Shown in pieces: positions 15,801-23,887 of a stretch of DNA of 36,592 bases. The DNA is from Microcaldota archaeon. Lineage in GTDB: Archaea > Micrarchaeota > Micrarchaeia > Anstonellales > Bilamarchaeaceae. Location of the stretch: positions 1-36,592 of the forward strand of contig WJMN01000037.1 in the NCBI GenBank assembly GCA_014727925.1, in the 5' to 3' direction. Positions within the stretch are counted from its first letter, which is position 1. Every line of letters begins with the position of its first letter. The position numbers and the translations under genes were made by a program. Below the pieces are notes generated by a model. It ran no database searches, was not told where the DNA came from, and worked only from the letters and a program-made list of their open reading frames with translations.

Positions 15801-18800
15801 CCATGGATATGAAGCATTCAAGCAAGGCCATTATGGGGCAGGCATACTCTCAGCAGCTCAAACGCTCCCGATGGCTTTCCATGGTGGCACAGGCATGCCA
15901 AAACTTAATAGGATGCTCAAGGCAAAAGTCGGGGCATCATTTGCGCTGCTTGGGGCCGGAATTGCATCCGGCGCAGGAAGAGCACGGGCAAGCAGGGGAG
16001 CTGCAAAATCCCCCAAGCCAACTTCCGAGCGGGCTTTGTCCGGGCTTGAAGAACTGGGAATCACAGAGCCATCAAGAATACGGGGTATTGAGCAGCGCAT
16101 TGGAGTCCGGGGGGCAGAACAACGGGCCAATGCACTTAAGAGGGCCTTTAGGGGAATAGAGAGGACTGGGAGGGAAGTTGTAGAAAAAAGTCCAGAACTC
16201 TTCACAAAGCCACAGGCCGAATTTGAAGCAGACATAACCAGATTCAAAAAAACACGGAACGCAGTAGAGCACCTAAAAGAAACAGCAGAAAAACATGGCC
16301 TTAGGCCGGCTAGGGGAATGGAAAGTGATGCAAGGCCATACCTAGATGTTGGATTCAGGGAGAATGTGGCCGGATATCTTGCTCGCAGAAAAGTGGAAGG
16401 CATGGAGCTGAGGACACCAGAATATCTAAAAAGCCAGGTAGAAAGCAGGGGGCTGCCAAAAAAAGCAGAATACAGTAATAGGGCAGAGAGGCAGTCTGCA
16501 GCTTTCAGGAAAAGAAATAGCCCAGAATGGGCTGAGAAAACAGTCCGGGAAAACCAGCCTTCAATGGGAGAAACGGTGGAAAATCAGCGATTGCGATACC
16601 TGGCCCTAAACAGAATTGCAGGGGAACCCCCGGAAACAAGGCAGCGAATAAAGGATAGAATATATGAGGGAATAAGTGAAGAAAACAAGCCAATACTTGA
16701 TATGGAATGGAAAATATACGTGGAGGGTTCAGTTCCTGGGCTCAACAAATACCGTCCGGTTTTGGAAGTGCCGGGTTTTGAGGCTCTTCCTGCCAAATCT
16801 CTGGCTCCGGAAACAAAACCAGATGTCAGCACTTTCCTGAAAAAAGCTGAAGGGGCAAATGCCCACGGAATTAGTGCAGAAAAGGGGGGCCACCAACGTT
16901 TTACAGATGTAATAATTAAAGGAGAGATAGGTGAAAATGCCTGGGTTGGGCCATTGAAGAAAGGGCCAGGCATGGACCGTTCTGTTTCCTCTGCATACCA
17001 TGGCCCCTTCTGGGTTGTCCTGGAAGGAAAAGCGGGTGCAGGAAAGGGACCAATAACTTCCAGGGAACACCTGGCATATGTGTGTCCTTCGGAAAAATAT
17101 TTGCTTCGGACATCACATGCAGTAAAGCAGGCTTACTCAAGAGGGCTTCTCACCAGGGCAGAAGCTTCTGATGCCATTTCAAGGCTAATGACAGCAGGCG
17201 AAGCCAAAAAAGCCCCTTCATCTGCATTTGAATCCAGTTCCAGGTGGGATAATGCGGCGAGGGAATTCTGGGGTGAGAGAAAAGCCTTGGCTGAAGCAGA
17301 ACTAAAATCTTTTGAAAGAGTCCACAGAAGAGGAATAATTGAGGCTGCACAGCCTGAAAAAACTGTAATTGAAAGAATGGAAGAACTGCGGGCCGAACAA
17401 AAAAGAACAGGTGTGCCCAGCGCAGAACTTGCAAGGCTGAAAAGAATCGTGAAAGAAAATCCTGAAATAAGGGAAGCTGTAAAAAGGGTCAGGCGTGCCA
17501 GAAGAAGGCTAAAAAACGCAGAAAGCGGAAGACAGATAGGCGCAATTGGGGATGTGGAGGGAACACGGAAGGAGCACGTGGCCCGTGCCAAAAAGCAACT
17601 TGAAGAAGCAGAAGGGCATCTGCTTGAAATTGAAAAAATAGCTGTTCAGGAAGGGAAGAGGACCGGAGTAGTGAAACGAGTGTTTGAAAGGCTGAGGGCG
17701 CTTGGAAAAAAGAGAAGAGAACAGGCGGAAATGGTGTTGGACCCCAAAGGGGAAAAAACAGAAGTGCCACAAGAAAGGGCAAAAAGCCCCACCAGGAGGG
17801 TACGGGACACGATATTCAGGTCCGCGATAGTAGACGCAGGAATGAGGAGGGCTATAGGCTTGGAGAGGGGAAGGGCACTGGCTGAGAGTGCATGGGCAGA
17901 TGTTTATAGGGGAGAGCCCGAGCCCACATTCAGAAACAGACTGGAGAAGGATGCCTATTCTGCCATGAAAGGCCAGGTTGAAGCAAGGTTTAGTCAGGTG
18001 GTGGAATACGCCTGGAAAGACATTGTCAGGGAAAAGACCAAATCAAAGAAGACAAAGGAGCCGCACAGGATAAATGAGGCAGAAATGCCTGTGTACCTGC
18101 GAACAAAAAGAATATTCAGTGCAATATGGGAAGCAAACCTAAAGCGAAGGGGAATGAATAAAAAAAGAGTACGGGGGATGATAGACCCCCAGGAAATTGC
18201 GGCAGACTACAGAGGGTACCTGCAAAGGGGCGCCGGAATGCCTAAAGAGATGCTTGCAAAAGTGCGGGAGATGGGGATAGAAACCACCATCACATATGAT
18301 AGCAAATACGTAACCAAAGTCAAAAACCCCTCTGCTGAAATCACAATCGGGGACATGCACGGAGACCATGTTACAGTTGTCACAGGATTCAAGGAAGCGG
18401 GATTCATAATTGATACCCGGCCGGACCTTCCAGTGGGTGACAAAAGCGTACTCCCTGCAGACCGGTACATAGTCAACAGAGAAATAGGGCAGGGCACACA
18501 ATTCATATTCCTCGGGGACTACATAGACAGAGGGCCGCACAGCCTCTATGCTGTGGATTTTGTGCAGTGGTTCAGGGGAGAAGTATCAGATTTAGGCAAT
18601 GGCTCGCGGGTGCACACACTAAGGGGCAACCATGAAGCAATTTTCAGCAGGGTTTTCAATAGATACAAGGGAAAAACCACTGCTGAGGTGCGGGAACTAA
18701 TAGCTGAAATTGAGCGATATCACACTCTGAAATCAAGGGGAAGAAATGCGGAAGCGCTGGACACTTCAGAAACCGGCAGGCTGGGAGAATTCAAAAGGGA

Positions 18801-20190
18801 AGGTGTTGCACTGGAGAGAGTCGGGACTGAAACCCTGCTTAGGAATATCCTGGAGAGATATGGAACGTGGGAATCTGCAGTAGTGGAAATGCAGAAAGAA
18901 GGGGGACTCATGCATTTTATTGAAAACACAAAGGCAGTTGCGATAATGGAAAGCGGGGAAGGCAGGCACATGTTTACTCATGCAGGGCCCGTAACCAAAA
19001 CCGCGGCAAGGGAGGCAGACGGAACACCTGTGAAAACACTTTCCGGAGATATAGTGTATGATGAGATAAGGAACGTGGATATGTTAAACAGGCATTATGA
19101 GAAATTTTTTGAAAATGACCTAAACTCTTGGGCCCAAAATGACGTCCCAACAGACCCAACGATGTATGGCCGCTATGTGAGGGAATACCGGGAAGCTGCT
19201 TATTCGGGAGATTACTCTTCCGCATATGCAGGGCTTCCGGAAAACCAGGGAGGGTGGAAGCCGGATTCTGCCACTTCAAAGGTAGGAGATAACCTGAGGC
19301 TTCTTTATGAAAACCTCGGCCTGGTAAGCATAAACGTGGGGCACCACGCAGGCCCGGAAACACGTGCAGTAAGCTTTCTTAAGTTCGGGGAAAGGCCGAT
19401 GGAGATAATATGTAATGATTCTTCATTAAGTGAAGTATACCTTGGCAGGTATTCTGCCTGGAAAGGCGGAATACAGTACAAAAGGGCGTGGGGGCTAGAA
19501 AGGAGCCTAGTCATAAGGGGTAGAAAAGAGGCAGCAGGAAAAGCAGAGAAAACACCCAAAATGGAAGAATTTGTTTCTCCTATTGAAATGGAAAATCCTT
19601 ATTCAAAGGCATGGGCAGAAACAGAAGGGGCAAGGCTTTCGGCAATAGAAGCAGGAGAAACCACGGCAACTATTCCTACCCTGCAGATTAAAACAGATGC
19701 CCATGTGCCTGTGCGCAGGGCTGGGCACGTCCCCCCCGTAAGAGGGATACAGCCAAAAAGGCCAAAGCCAAAAAAGCCGGTAAGGGCCCCGCCCAAAACG
19801 GAGGAAACAGAACCCTCTGGAGAAAGAATACGGGAACCATACCCTGAAATACCTGACAGGTTTGAAAAGTGGACTGACCCGGAAACAGGGCTAAGCGGAA
19901 GCAGGCTAAAAAGTTACATGGAAAAGGGAACGTATACAAAGGAGTTTGTTGTCCCTGTAAGAATAAAGGGAGAAACAGGAAGATGGCTTGTGAGAATAGA
20001 GGGTGTTATCCCTGACAGGAGAGGCGAGAGATACTGGTACAGTGTATCAGGATGGCCTGAAAACATAGAATACGCCCCTGGGGAAACAACAGGGTCTATT
20101 GTTTTGAAAAAAGGTGAAAGCCTGAAGGCAAGGATAATAGATAACATACAAAGAAGTTTTGCAAAAACAGGCTCAAGAAAAAAGAGATAG
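12892..20190 (+). CDS. Giant protein (2432 aa): helical N-terminal region, hydrophobic Gly-rich core, C-terminal PPP-family phosphatase domain
   Basis: Residues 1-870 are almost entirely charged, Ala/Glu-rich helices, with TPR-like stretches such as MFPEALGVLNIGYNYKA. Residues 884-1035 are hydrophobic and glycine-rich (FLKAFVPVVGQAFIATDVL, VGASFALLGAGIASGAG), like the membrane-interacting part of some secreted toxins. Residues 1040-1800 are again charged and helical, with an unrecognised globular part near 1330-1440. Residues 1815-2165 carry every core motif of the PPP metallophosphatase family: GDMHGD (1820-1825), GDYIDRG (1875-1881), RGNHE (1911-1915), HAGP (2030-2033) and VGHH (2149-2152). 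A Pro/Lys-rich linker (about 2268-2318) precedes a C-terminal beta-type domain. The enzyme should bind two metal ions and remove phosphate from Ser/Thr proteins or nucleotides; the substrate is unknown. No signal peptide is visible. The GTG start has GGTGA upstream. Confidence 0.85.
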   Translation: MPARKQSRAEEIEEVSLEAEGEAEKRARELRNSIPNIVSTSDQAVAEALGQRGESREVSAEIEETAVAAEEEAEAGIGELQQMQFRQSLEMGVHMLYADGRQIKESAGNEIVLGFAEKAKDAYEAESYELCAKYLAYGEAAIYGAMGAAEDGSALEKINKEGQELLENPALMEKKENLELLAQAQLEIQLYSAEKTAAGIENALGSAALGRKEREFVQKQLNKARLEYMDARGELARGRTKKAAELAGKCSQRANALQSYIEGVYEQKAMGAAHRRIRVTVEISGEKKKTTMGKIVEQQISKMQEAVEKADAESAGELLGGVRYYRAYSELQRFRNSSRGYAGKAGSRLAFVGETAEKLMTRGMFPEALGVLNIGYNYKATFEKSTYVGFAKSSETLIEAERRIRGDAGLKISEDSLAQARKSLGRAIDSLDPKLVEERRRKGLRPIDMERELRKAGMHSEMAMGMGAALEINKKRARETAGRIFQKASKEEAEKAAEEEMPRAYASLKRMEGAALGGKPEEMETASLSFSQNLEVEREEWIARLERPHVLAAFQHGQETLESIRDQAADESKGLGNAADSIEELAVGREEVEGNARIVAINIRKGAKAAGELSNRAADELEREGREEAGFSFNGEVGRGRIISPGQEKAEVEIMRAAVARQEEIMEDAAGISQRTSGLGILSQQVIGSLAGYRSGNMSAFRGSDIERGMAQVRFRGAIAEYAQASRYLANFGSGDVQLGKDMKNAHDNLGDGLEDEAAAVSLMTGEMVGHEHGEEVRQRIEGIYVGPRLAEFEISTGMREAEEGEGLRVRREIVASSLVKQQAIAGTHAFVGNEGKRIWKMVENTERIKDGKTSGVEQRIALSEVRVQSDEMDFDREQAATIEGGVHFLKAFVPVVGQAFIATDVLHGASNEIEMAGEVSWGTVGMGALVAAPYVGKGAQMFRASHGIQRAIGFAHTGLVIGMTGHGAYHGYEAFKQGHYGAGILSAAQTLPMAFHGGTGMPKLNRMLKAKVGASFALLGAGIASGAGRARASRGAAKSPKPTSERALSGLEELGITEPSRIRGIEQRIGVRGAEQRANALKRAFRGIERTGREVVEKSPELFTKPQAEFEADITRFKKTRNAVEHLKETAEKHGLRPARGMESDARPYLDVGFRENVAGYLARRKVEGMELRTPEYLKSQVESRGLPKKAEYSNRAERQSAAFRKRNSPEWAEKTVRENQPSMGETVENQRLRYLALNRIAGEPPETRQRIKDRIYEGISEENKPILDMEWKIYVEGSVPGLNKYRPVLEVPGFEALPAKSLAPETKPDVSTFLKKAEGANAHGISAEKGGHQRFTDVIIKGEIGENAWVGPLKKGPGMDRSVSSAYHGPFWVVLEGKAGAGKGPITSREHLAYVCPSEKYLLRTSHAVKQAYSRGLLTRAEASDAISRLMTAGEAKKAPSSAFESSSRWDNAAREFWGERKALAEAELKSFERVHRRGIIEAAQPEKTVIERMEELRAEQKRTGVPSAELARLKRIVKENPEIREAVKRVRRARRRLKNAESGRQIGAIGDVEGTRKEHVARAKKQLEEAEGHLLEIEKIAVQEGKRTGVVKRVFERLRALGKKRREQAEMVLDPKGEKTEVPQERAKSPTRRVRDTIFRSAIVDAGMRRAIGLERGRALAESAWADVYRGEPEPTFRNRLEKDAYSAMKGQVEARFSQVVEYAWKDIVREKTKSKKTKEPHRINEAEMPVYLRTKRIFSAIWEANLKRRGMNKKRVRGMIDPQEIAADYRGYLQRGAGMPKEMLAKVREMGIETTITYDSKYVTKVKNPSAEITIGDMHGDHVTVVTGFKEAGFIIDTRPDLPVGDKSVLPADRYIVNREIGQGTQFIFLGDYIDRGPHSLYAVDFVQWFRGEVSDLGNGSRVHTLRGNHEAIFSRVFNRYKGKTTAEVRELIAEIERYHTLKSRGRNAEALDTSETGRLGEFKREGVALERVGTETLLRNILERYGTWESAVVEMQKEGGLMHFIENTKAVAIMESGEGRHMFTHAGPVTKTAAREADGTPVKTLSGDIVYDEIRNVDMLNRHYEKFFENDLNSWAQNDVPTDPTMYGRYVREYREAAYSGDYSSAYAGLPENQGGWKPDSATSKVGDNLRLLYENLGLVSINVGHHAGPETRAVSFLKFGERPMEIICNDSSLSEVYLGRYSAWKGGIQYKRAWGLERSLVIRGRKEAAGKAEKTPKMEEFVSPIEMENPYSKAWAETEGARLSAIEAGETTATIPTLQIKTDAHVPVRRAGHVPPVRGIQPKRPKPKKPVRAPPKTEETEPSGERIREPYPEIPDRFEKWTDPETGLSGSRLKSYMEKGTYTKEFVVPVRIKGETGRWLVRIEGVIPDRRGERYWYSVSGWPENIEYAPGETTGSIVLKKGESLKARIIDNIQRSFAKTGSRKKR

Positions 20191-20195
20191 ACGAA

Positions 20196-20723
20196 CTACT
20201 TCTCTATTGTGTTGAACCGCTTTTTGTAATCCTTCACATCTCCAATATCCCGGAGTATTCTCTGTTCTTCATCAGAAACGGGGACTTGCTGAAAATACCT
20301 TCTCTTCATTTCAAGAAGAAAACTAAATTCAGATTCGGCATTGGCCAGGCAGAAATTTGCAATTGCATCCATCTTCATTTCCCGCATTTCAGGTTCTTCG
20401 CCTGATGCAACATATACATATGGGGCAGCAGCAAGATATTCCAGCTTTTTCCTGTCGCCATATTCCACAGCAGTGACCTCTTTGTTATCAAAAAGAGAGC
20501 GCATAACTGTTTTAATTTCATTTCTGAATAATTCCCCTCTGTTGTCCAGTCTTTTTTTAAGGAATGCAAACCTGGAAAGCAGGGAAGCTGCGAGTTTCTC
20601 CGATATATATCTCTTTCCATTCCGTATTTGAAAATTGCCTGATTCGGAATTTACCCTTGGAAGGCCTTTAAGGACCCTTGGGCGGGGAGTATTGGGGCCT
20701 CTGCTTATCTCCTTTGCTGGCAT
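20196..20723 (-). CDS. Helical protein of unknown function, convergent with the giant gene
   Basis: A soluble protein of about 175 residues with a proline/arginine-rich N terminus (NTPRPRVLKGLPRVN) followed by amphipathic helices such as LASALLSRFAFLKKRL-like stretches and a C-terminal helix ending KDYKKRFNTIEK. No known family is recognised. I start it at the second Met (20723) because a TTTAAATATAA box on the minus strand at 20744-20754 lies 26 nt upstream; the longer ORF to 20777 would place the box inside the coding region. Its stop is 5 bp from the stop of the giant gene, and its promoter faces that of the 20833 gene. Confidence 0.6.
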   Translation of the reverse strand: MPAKEISRGPNTPRPRVLKGLPRVNSESGNFQIRNGKRYISEKLAASLLSRFAFLKKRLDNRGELFRNEIKTVMRSLFDNKEVTAVEYGDRKKLEYLAAAPYVYVASGEEPEMREMKMDAIANFCLANAESEFSFLLEMKRRYFQQVPVSDEEQRILRDIGDVKDYKKRFNTIEK

Positions 20724-20743
20724 AGGGGTAATTAGCGCAGAGA

Positions 20744-20754
20744 TTATATTTAAA
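20744..20754 (-). promoter_or_regulatory. TATA-like box of the 20196-20723 gene
   Basis: The minus strand reads TTTAAATATAA, centred 26 nt before the ATG at 20723. It is one of the best TATA matches in the window. Confidence 0.55.
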
Positions 20755-20792
20755 GGTTCTGGAGGGAGGCTGGGCAACCTTTTTAAAGAACA

Positions 20793-20803
20793 CGTTTATA
20801 AAC
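20793..20803 (+). promoter_or_regulatory. TATA-like box of the 20833 gene
   Basis: The stretch cgtttataaac is centred near 20798 and predicts a transcript start near 20824. The long plus-strand ORF opening at 20635 is therefore probably not used from its first codon. Confidence 0.45.
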
Positions 20804-20832
20804 ATTTTGCAACATATTATGTTCTGTGTGAG

Positions 20833-22092
20833 GTGCAAAATTTGGGCAGAGAAGGAAAAAAGCCAAAAGCGGTTTCCCGGCCCATAATGGTTGCACCGGA
20901 AAAAAGGGGGGCCAATTGTGCATTCAAAACCGTGTGTCGCAGAAAATGCATCACGCCTCAAAGGCCTGTGATTGAAAAAAAGGCAAAAAGGCTTGTTCGG
21001 AAGAGAGTAAAGGACCTGGTCAAAAAAATAAACAGAATCACGGATTCGTGCCTGGATGAAAAAACCCTTGAAAAAAAGATTTCCCTTGCAAAAGAACTTG
21101 TTTTCATTCTTGAAGGCGTAGCAATTCCAAGAAAAAATGGGGGCACTGAATATGCTGTGTGTGGGCAGGGGAAAGGAAATGGGATGCAAGTTATGCAGAT
21201 GTTCAGCTATGAGGAACTGGGGGAAATTCTCCAGGGGATTTCGCTGCAGATTGACCTTGCGGGAGGATATATGGGAGCATCTGAAAAGGCCGCCCCATCC
21301 GGCTTGTATTTTGCATTTTCACACCTGCTTGCGCACAGGAGCGCAATTGAGCTTCCAGAAAGGCAGGATGCTATTGGGAAACTCATAATAGACGGGGGAA
21401 TGGAAGGGATTCGCATGGTTTCAAGGATGGCAGGTGAGCCAGCCATTTCACTTGAAAAAAGAAAAGAATACCTGAAAGCACTTAGCTGGGTTATCTCCTG
21501 TGCCGAGTTTTCAGGAGGGGAACCCACAATAAATAAAAAAGATTACCTGCTCGCCGCTTCTCTCTCAAGATTCATGCCTATTGAGAGTATTGGGGAACTG
21601 GAAGGAGGTGTGGAAACTGTGGATTTTTACCATATGGAAAGCCCGGGACCAGGAACAGAAATTAACATTGGTTTCCTTAAACAGATGGTTGAACTTGCAG
21701 TTTCTGAATTGTTTATGGGGCTGGTGGATACCTCTGCAAGAATGAACGCTATTTTTTCATCCTCCCCTGAGCAGATTGAGAACTACTATGCTCTTGGAGA
21801 GGAATATTACCATGCACTTGAATTTGGTACAAAACTGCTCGCGGGGAAAGGGGCGCCAAACAGGGAAATCCTGCTGCACGTTTGCAAAAGCAAAAAGGAT
21901 GGCATGTCAGGAATGGAGCAGAGAGACATTGCAATGCTAAACCATATTTTGCATAAGCTCAACAGCGAGGGGGTGCTGGACCAGAGTGCGGCAGAGAGCC
22001 TTTTTTCTTCGCTAGGAAATAACAATGAAAATCTGCAGGAAGAACTCACAAGAATTCATTTTTACCCTGGAACTCGGTTAAAACCCGAGTGA
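20833..22092 (+). CDS. Unknown mainly helical protein with basic N-terminal Cys motif
   Basis: A protein of about 419 residues. The first 80 are strongly basic and include VCRRKC, a CxxxC pair, and RLVRKRVKDLVKKINRI. The rest is helical with no membrane segment: AAPSGLYFAFSHLLAHRSAI, LKQMVELAVSELFMGLVD, YALGEEYYHALEFGTKLLAG. I recognise no family. The ORF is open back to 20635, but a TATA-like box inside that stretch and overlap with the opposite gene argue for a later start. GTG 20833 is my choice; ATG 20887 is possible. An out-of-frame ATG at 20819 would encode MFCVRC, so a frameshift near 20870 should be considered. Its 3' end overlaps the end of the UbiA gene by 15 bp. Confidence 0.6.
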   Translation: MQNLGREGKKPKAVSRPIMVAPEKRGANCAFKTVCRRKCITPQRPVIEKKAKRLVRKRVKDLVKKINRITDSCLDEKTLEKKISLAKELVFILEGVAIPRKNGGTEYAVCGQGKGNGMQVMQMFSYEELGEILQGISLQIDLAGGYMGASEKAAPSGLYFAFSHLLAHRSAIELPERQDAIGKLIIDGGMEGIRMVSRMAGEPAISLEKRKEYLKALSWVISCAEFSGGEPTINKKDYLLAASLSRFMPIESIGELEGGVETVDFYHMESPGPGTEINIGFLKQMVELAVSELFMGLVDTSARMNAIFSSSPEQIENYYALGEEYYHALEFGTKLLAGKGAPNREILLHVCKSKKDGMSGMEQRDIAMLNHILHKLNSEGVLDQSAAESLFSSLGNNNENLQEELTRIHFYPGTRLKPE

Positions 22093-22974
22093 AGCAAGAA
22101 GCAGGGAAAGAAGCCCGCAGAACAGTGCTGCAAGTGAATACTTCCTTACTGTGGGGAAGGTCTTGTCTGCCCTTGCATAAAGCAGATACAGGGAAAGTAT
22201 TAGAATAGAGATGTCTGCAAGAAAGAGGAAAAATCCGGATGCGAAATGAAGGGAAAGCCGGAACATAAAGGGCACAACCGTGAGCGGGATAAACAGGAGG
22301 AAAAGCATGGATGCTATGAACAGGGAAGGCCCCTTGCCTATGACCATGGGGAGGGTTCTGGACTTTCTTGCCTTAAGGTCTCCTTCCATATCCTCCACTG
22401 ATTTTACTATTTCACGGGCAAGCCCGGCCAGGAAACCCAGGAAAGCAATGTCCCATATTATTTCAGGCGGAGCCTGCACATACACATAAGCTCCGAAAAG
22501 GAAGGGAACTGCCATGGTGGTTGCAATGAACAGGTTTCCGCAGACTGCAACGTCCTTCAGCTTCACATTGTAGAGGATTGCGAACAGGTTGAAGAAAAGG
22601 GCAATTGCAAATGCTGATTCGTTTATGAGGTAACCTGCAATTATGGAAACCGCAAAAGAGACCACGGCAATTGCAAGCGCGGTGGATGGCTGGACCGTTC
22701 CCTTTACAAGGGGGCGCTCGAGCATGCCGTTTATCCGGTCTGCCTCCACATCCATGTAATCATTTAGAGCAAAAGAGCCGATCTCCGAGAATATGGGGAC
22801 AAGCATTGAAAGAAAGAAAACGGTTTCAATTGGAGGAATTTCCCCGAGAACAACAATTTCTGCAATAAGAACAGCAATGGCCAGCATGATTGCGTGCTCA
22901 AAGCGGACCAGCCGATAGTATTCACGGAACTTCGCTAGGACATCCCAGAGGGTGATATCCTTCTCCGGAAGCAT
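22078..22974 (-). CDS. UbiA-family prenyltransferase, probable digeranylgeranylglyceryl phosphate synthase
   Basis: A 298-residue membrane protein with about eight or nine hydrophobic segments. It carries both Asp-rich UbiA motifs: NDYMDVEADR (residues 71-80) and DMEGDLKARK (about 193-202), which bind the prenyl diphosphate through magnesium. In archaea the enzyme of this type adds the second geranylgeranyl chain to geranylgeranylglyceryl phosphate to make the membrane lipid core. That is the likely role here and it links to the AcnX isoprenoid genes at 4-5.7 kb. Other UbiA substrates (menaquinone, heme O) cannot be excluded from sequence alone. It starts from a promoter shared with agmatinase. 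Confidence 0.85.
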   Translation of the reverse strand: MLPEKDITLWDVLAKFREYYRLVRFEHAIMLAIAVLIAEIVVLGEIPPIETVFFLSMLVPIFSEIGSFALNDYMDVEADRINGMLERPLVKGTVQPSTALAIAVVSFAVSIIAGYLINESAFAIALFFNLFAILYNVKLKDVAVCGNLFIATTMAVPFLFGAYVYVQAPPEIIWDIAFLGFLAGLAREIVKSVEDMEGDLKARKSRTLPMVIGKGPSLFIASMLFLLFIPLTVVPFMFRLSLHFASGFFLFLADISILILSLYLLYARADKTFPTVRKYSLAALFCGLLSLLLASLGF

Positions 22975-22994
22975 GATTTGATAACACAGGAAAG

Positions 22995-23004
22995 CAATTT
23001 AAAC
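22995..23004. promoter_or_regulatory. Shared TATA-like element of the UbiA and agmatinase genes
   Basis: CAATTTAAAC, centred at 23000, lies 26 nt from the UbiA ATG (22974) on the minus strand and 27 nt from the agmatinase ATG (23027) on the plus strand. The TTTAAA core is symmetric, so a single box can point both ways. Confidence 0.55.
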
Positions 23005-23026
23005 TCTGCGCAGGCAAGAAAAACAT

Positions 23027-23887
23027 ATGGAGCTTCAGTTTCTTGAAAGGAATGCCGGGTTTGATTCTGCAGATGCCTGCATACTCCCCGTACCGTATGA
23101 AGGCACTGTGTGCTTCAGGGGAGGGGCTGCAAATGGCCCGGAGGCAATACTCAATGCAAGCGTGGAAGTTGAGGAATATGATATTGAACTCGGCTTTGAA
23201 ACAATCGGGGACGGGCTTCCCGGAGGCTTTCATGTAATGGAGCCTGTGGAGGCAGACAAAAAGAAAGCATCTGAGATTGATAGGGAAGTTTATTCTGCAG
23301 TTTCCAGGATGATGGGGGCAGATAAATTCCCAATTGTACTTGGGGGAGAGCACAGCATCTCTTCGGGTGCGGTAAGGGCGGTTGCGGAAAAATTCCCGAA
23401 AGTTTCGGTTTTGCAGATTGATGCACATGCGGATTTACGGAATGAATTCCAGGGAGAAAAATATTCGCATGCGTGCGCAATGCGGCGGATGATGGAATAT
23501 GCAGGAAAGAGTGCGCAGGTGGGGGTGCGCAGCATGAGCTCAGAGTGCGCAGAATACTTAAGCAGGAACCCTGAACTCAAGAGCTGGGGAAGCGAATTTA
23601 AAACAGAGGATGTACTGGGCGCGCTTGGGGAACACGTGTACATTTCAATTGACCTGGACGGGTTTGACCCATCAGAAATGCCCGGGGTGGGGACTCCCTG
23701 CCCCGGAGGCGTATCCTGGAAAAAAGGCCTTTCCCTGCTGAGGGAGGTTGCAAAAAAGAAAAAAATAGTGGGATTTGATGTGGTGGAGCTGTCTCCAATT
23801 GAGGGAGAAGTGGTGAGCGAGATTTTTGCGGCAAACCTTGTGTACAAAGTTGCCGGATACTCATTGTTCCCCGGAAGACTCGGATAA
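23027..23887 (+). CDS. speB: Agmatinase/ureohydrolase family enzyme
   Basis: A 286-residue member of the arginase/agmatinase family. All manganese-binding motifs are present: GGEHSIS (106-112), DAHADLR (132-138), the SHACAMRR helix, DLDGFDPSEMPGVGTP (209-224) and DVVELSP (251-257). In archaea agmatinase splits agmatine to putrescine and urea for polyamine synthesis. The SHACAMRR and GVGTPCPGG surroundings fit agmatinase better than arginase, but formiminoglutamase-like substrates are not excluded. It is leaderless from the TATA-like element shared with the UbiA gene. The 3' end overlaps the convergent 23861-24643 gene by 27 bp. Confidence 0.9.
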   Translation: MELQFLERNAGFDSADACILPVPYEGTVCFRGGAANGPEAILNASVEVEEYDIELGFETIGDGLPGGFHVMEPVEADKKKASEIDREVYSAVSRMMGADKFPIVLGGEHSISSGAVRAVAEKFPKVSVLQIDAHADLRNEFQGEKYSHACAMRRMMEYAGKSAQVGVRSMSSECAEYLSRNPELKSWGSEFKTEDVLGALGEHVYISIDLDGFDPSEMPGVGTPCPGGVSWKKGLSLLREVAKKKKIVGFDVVELSPIEGEVVSEIFAANLVYKVAGYSLFPGRLG

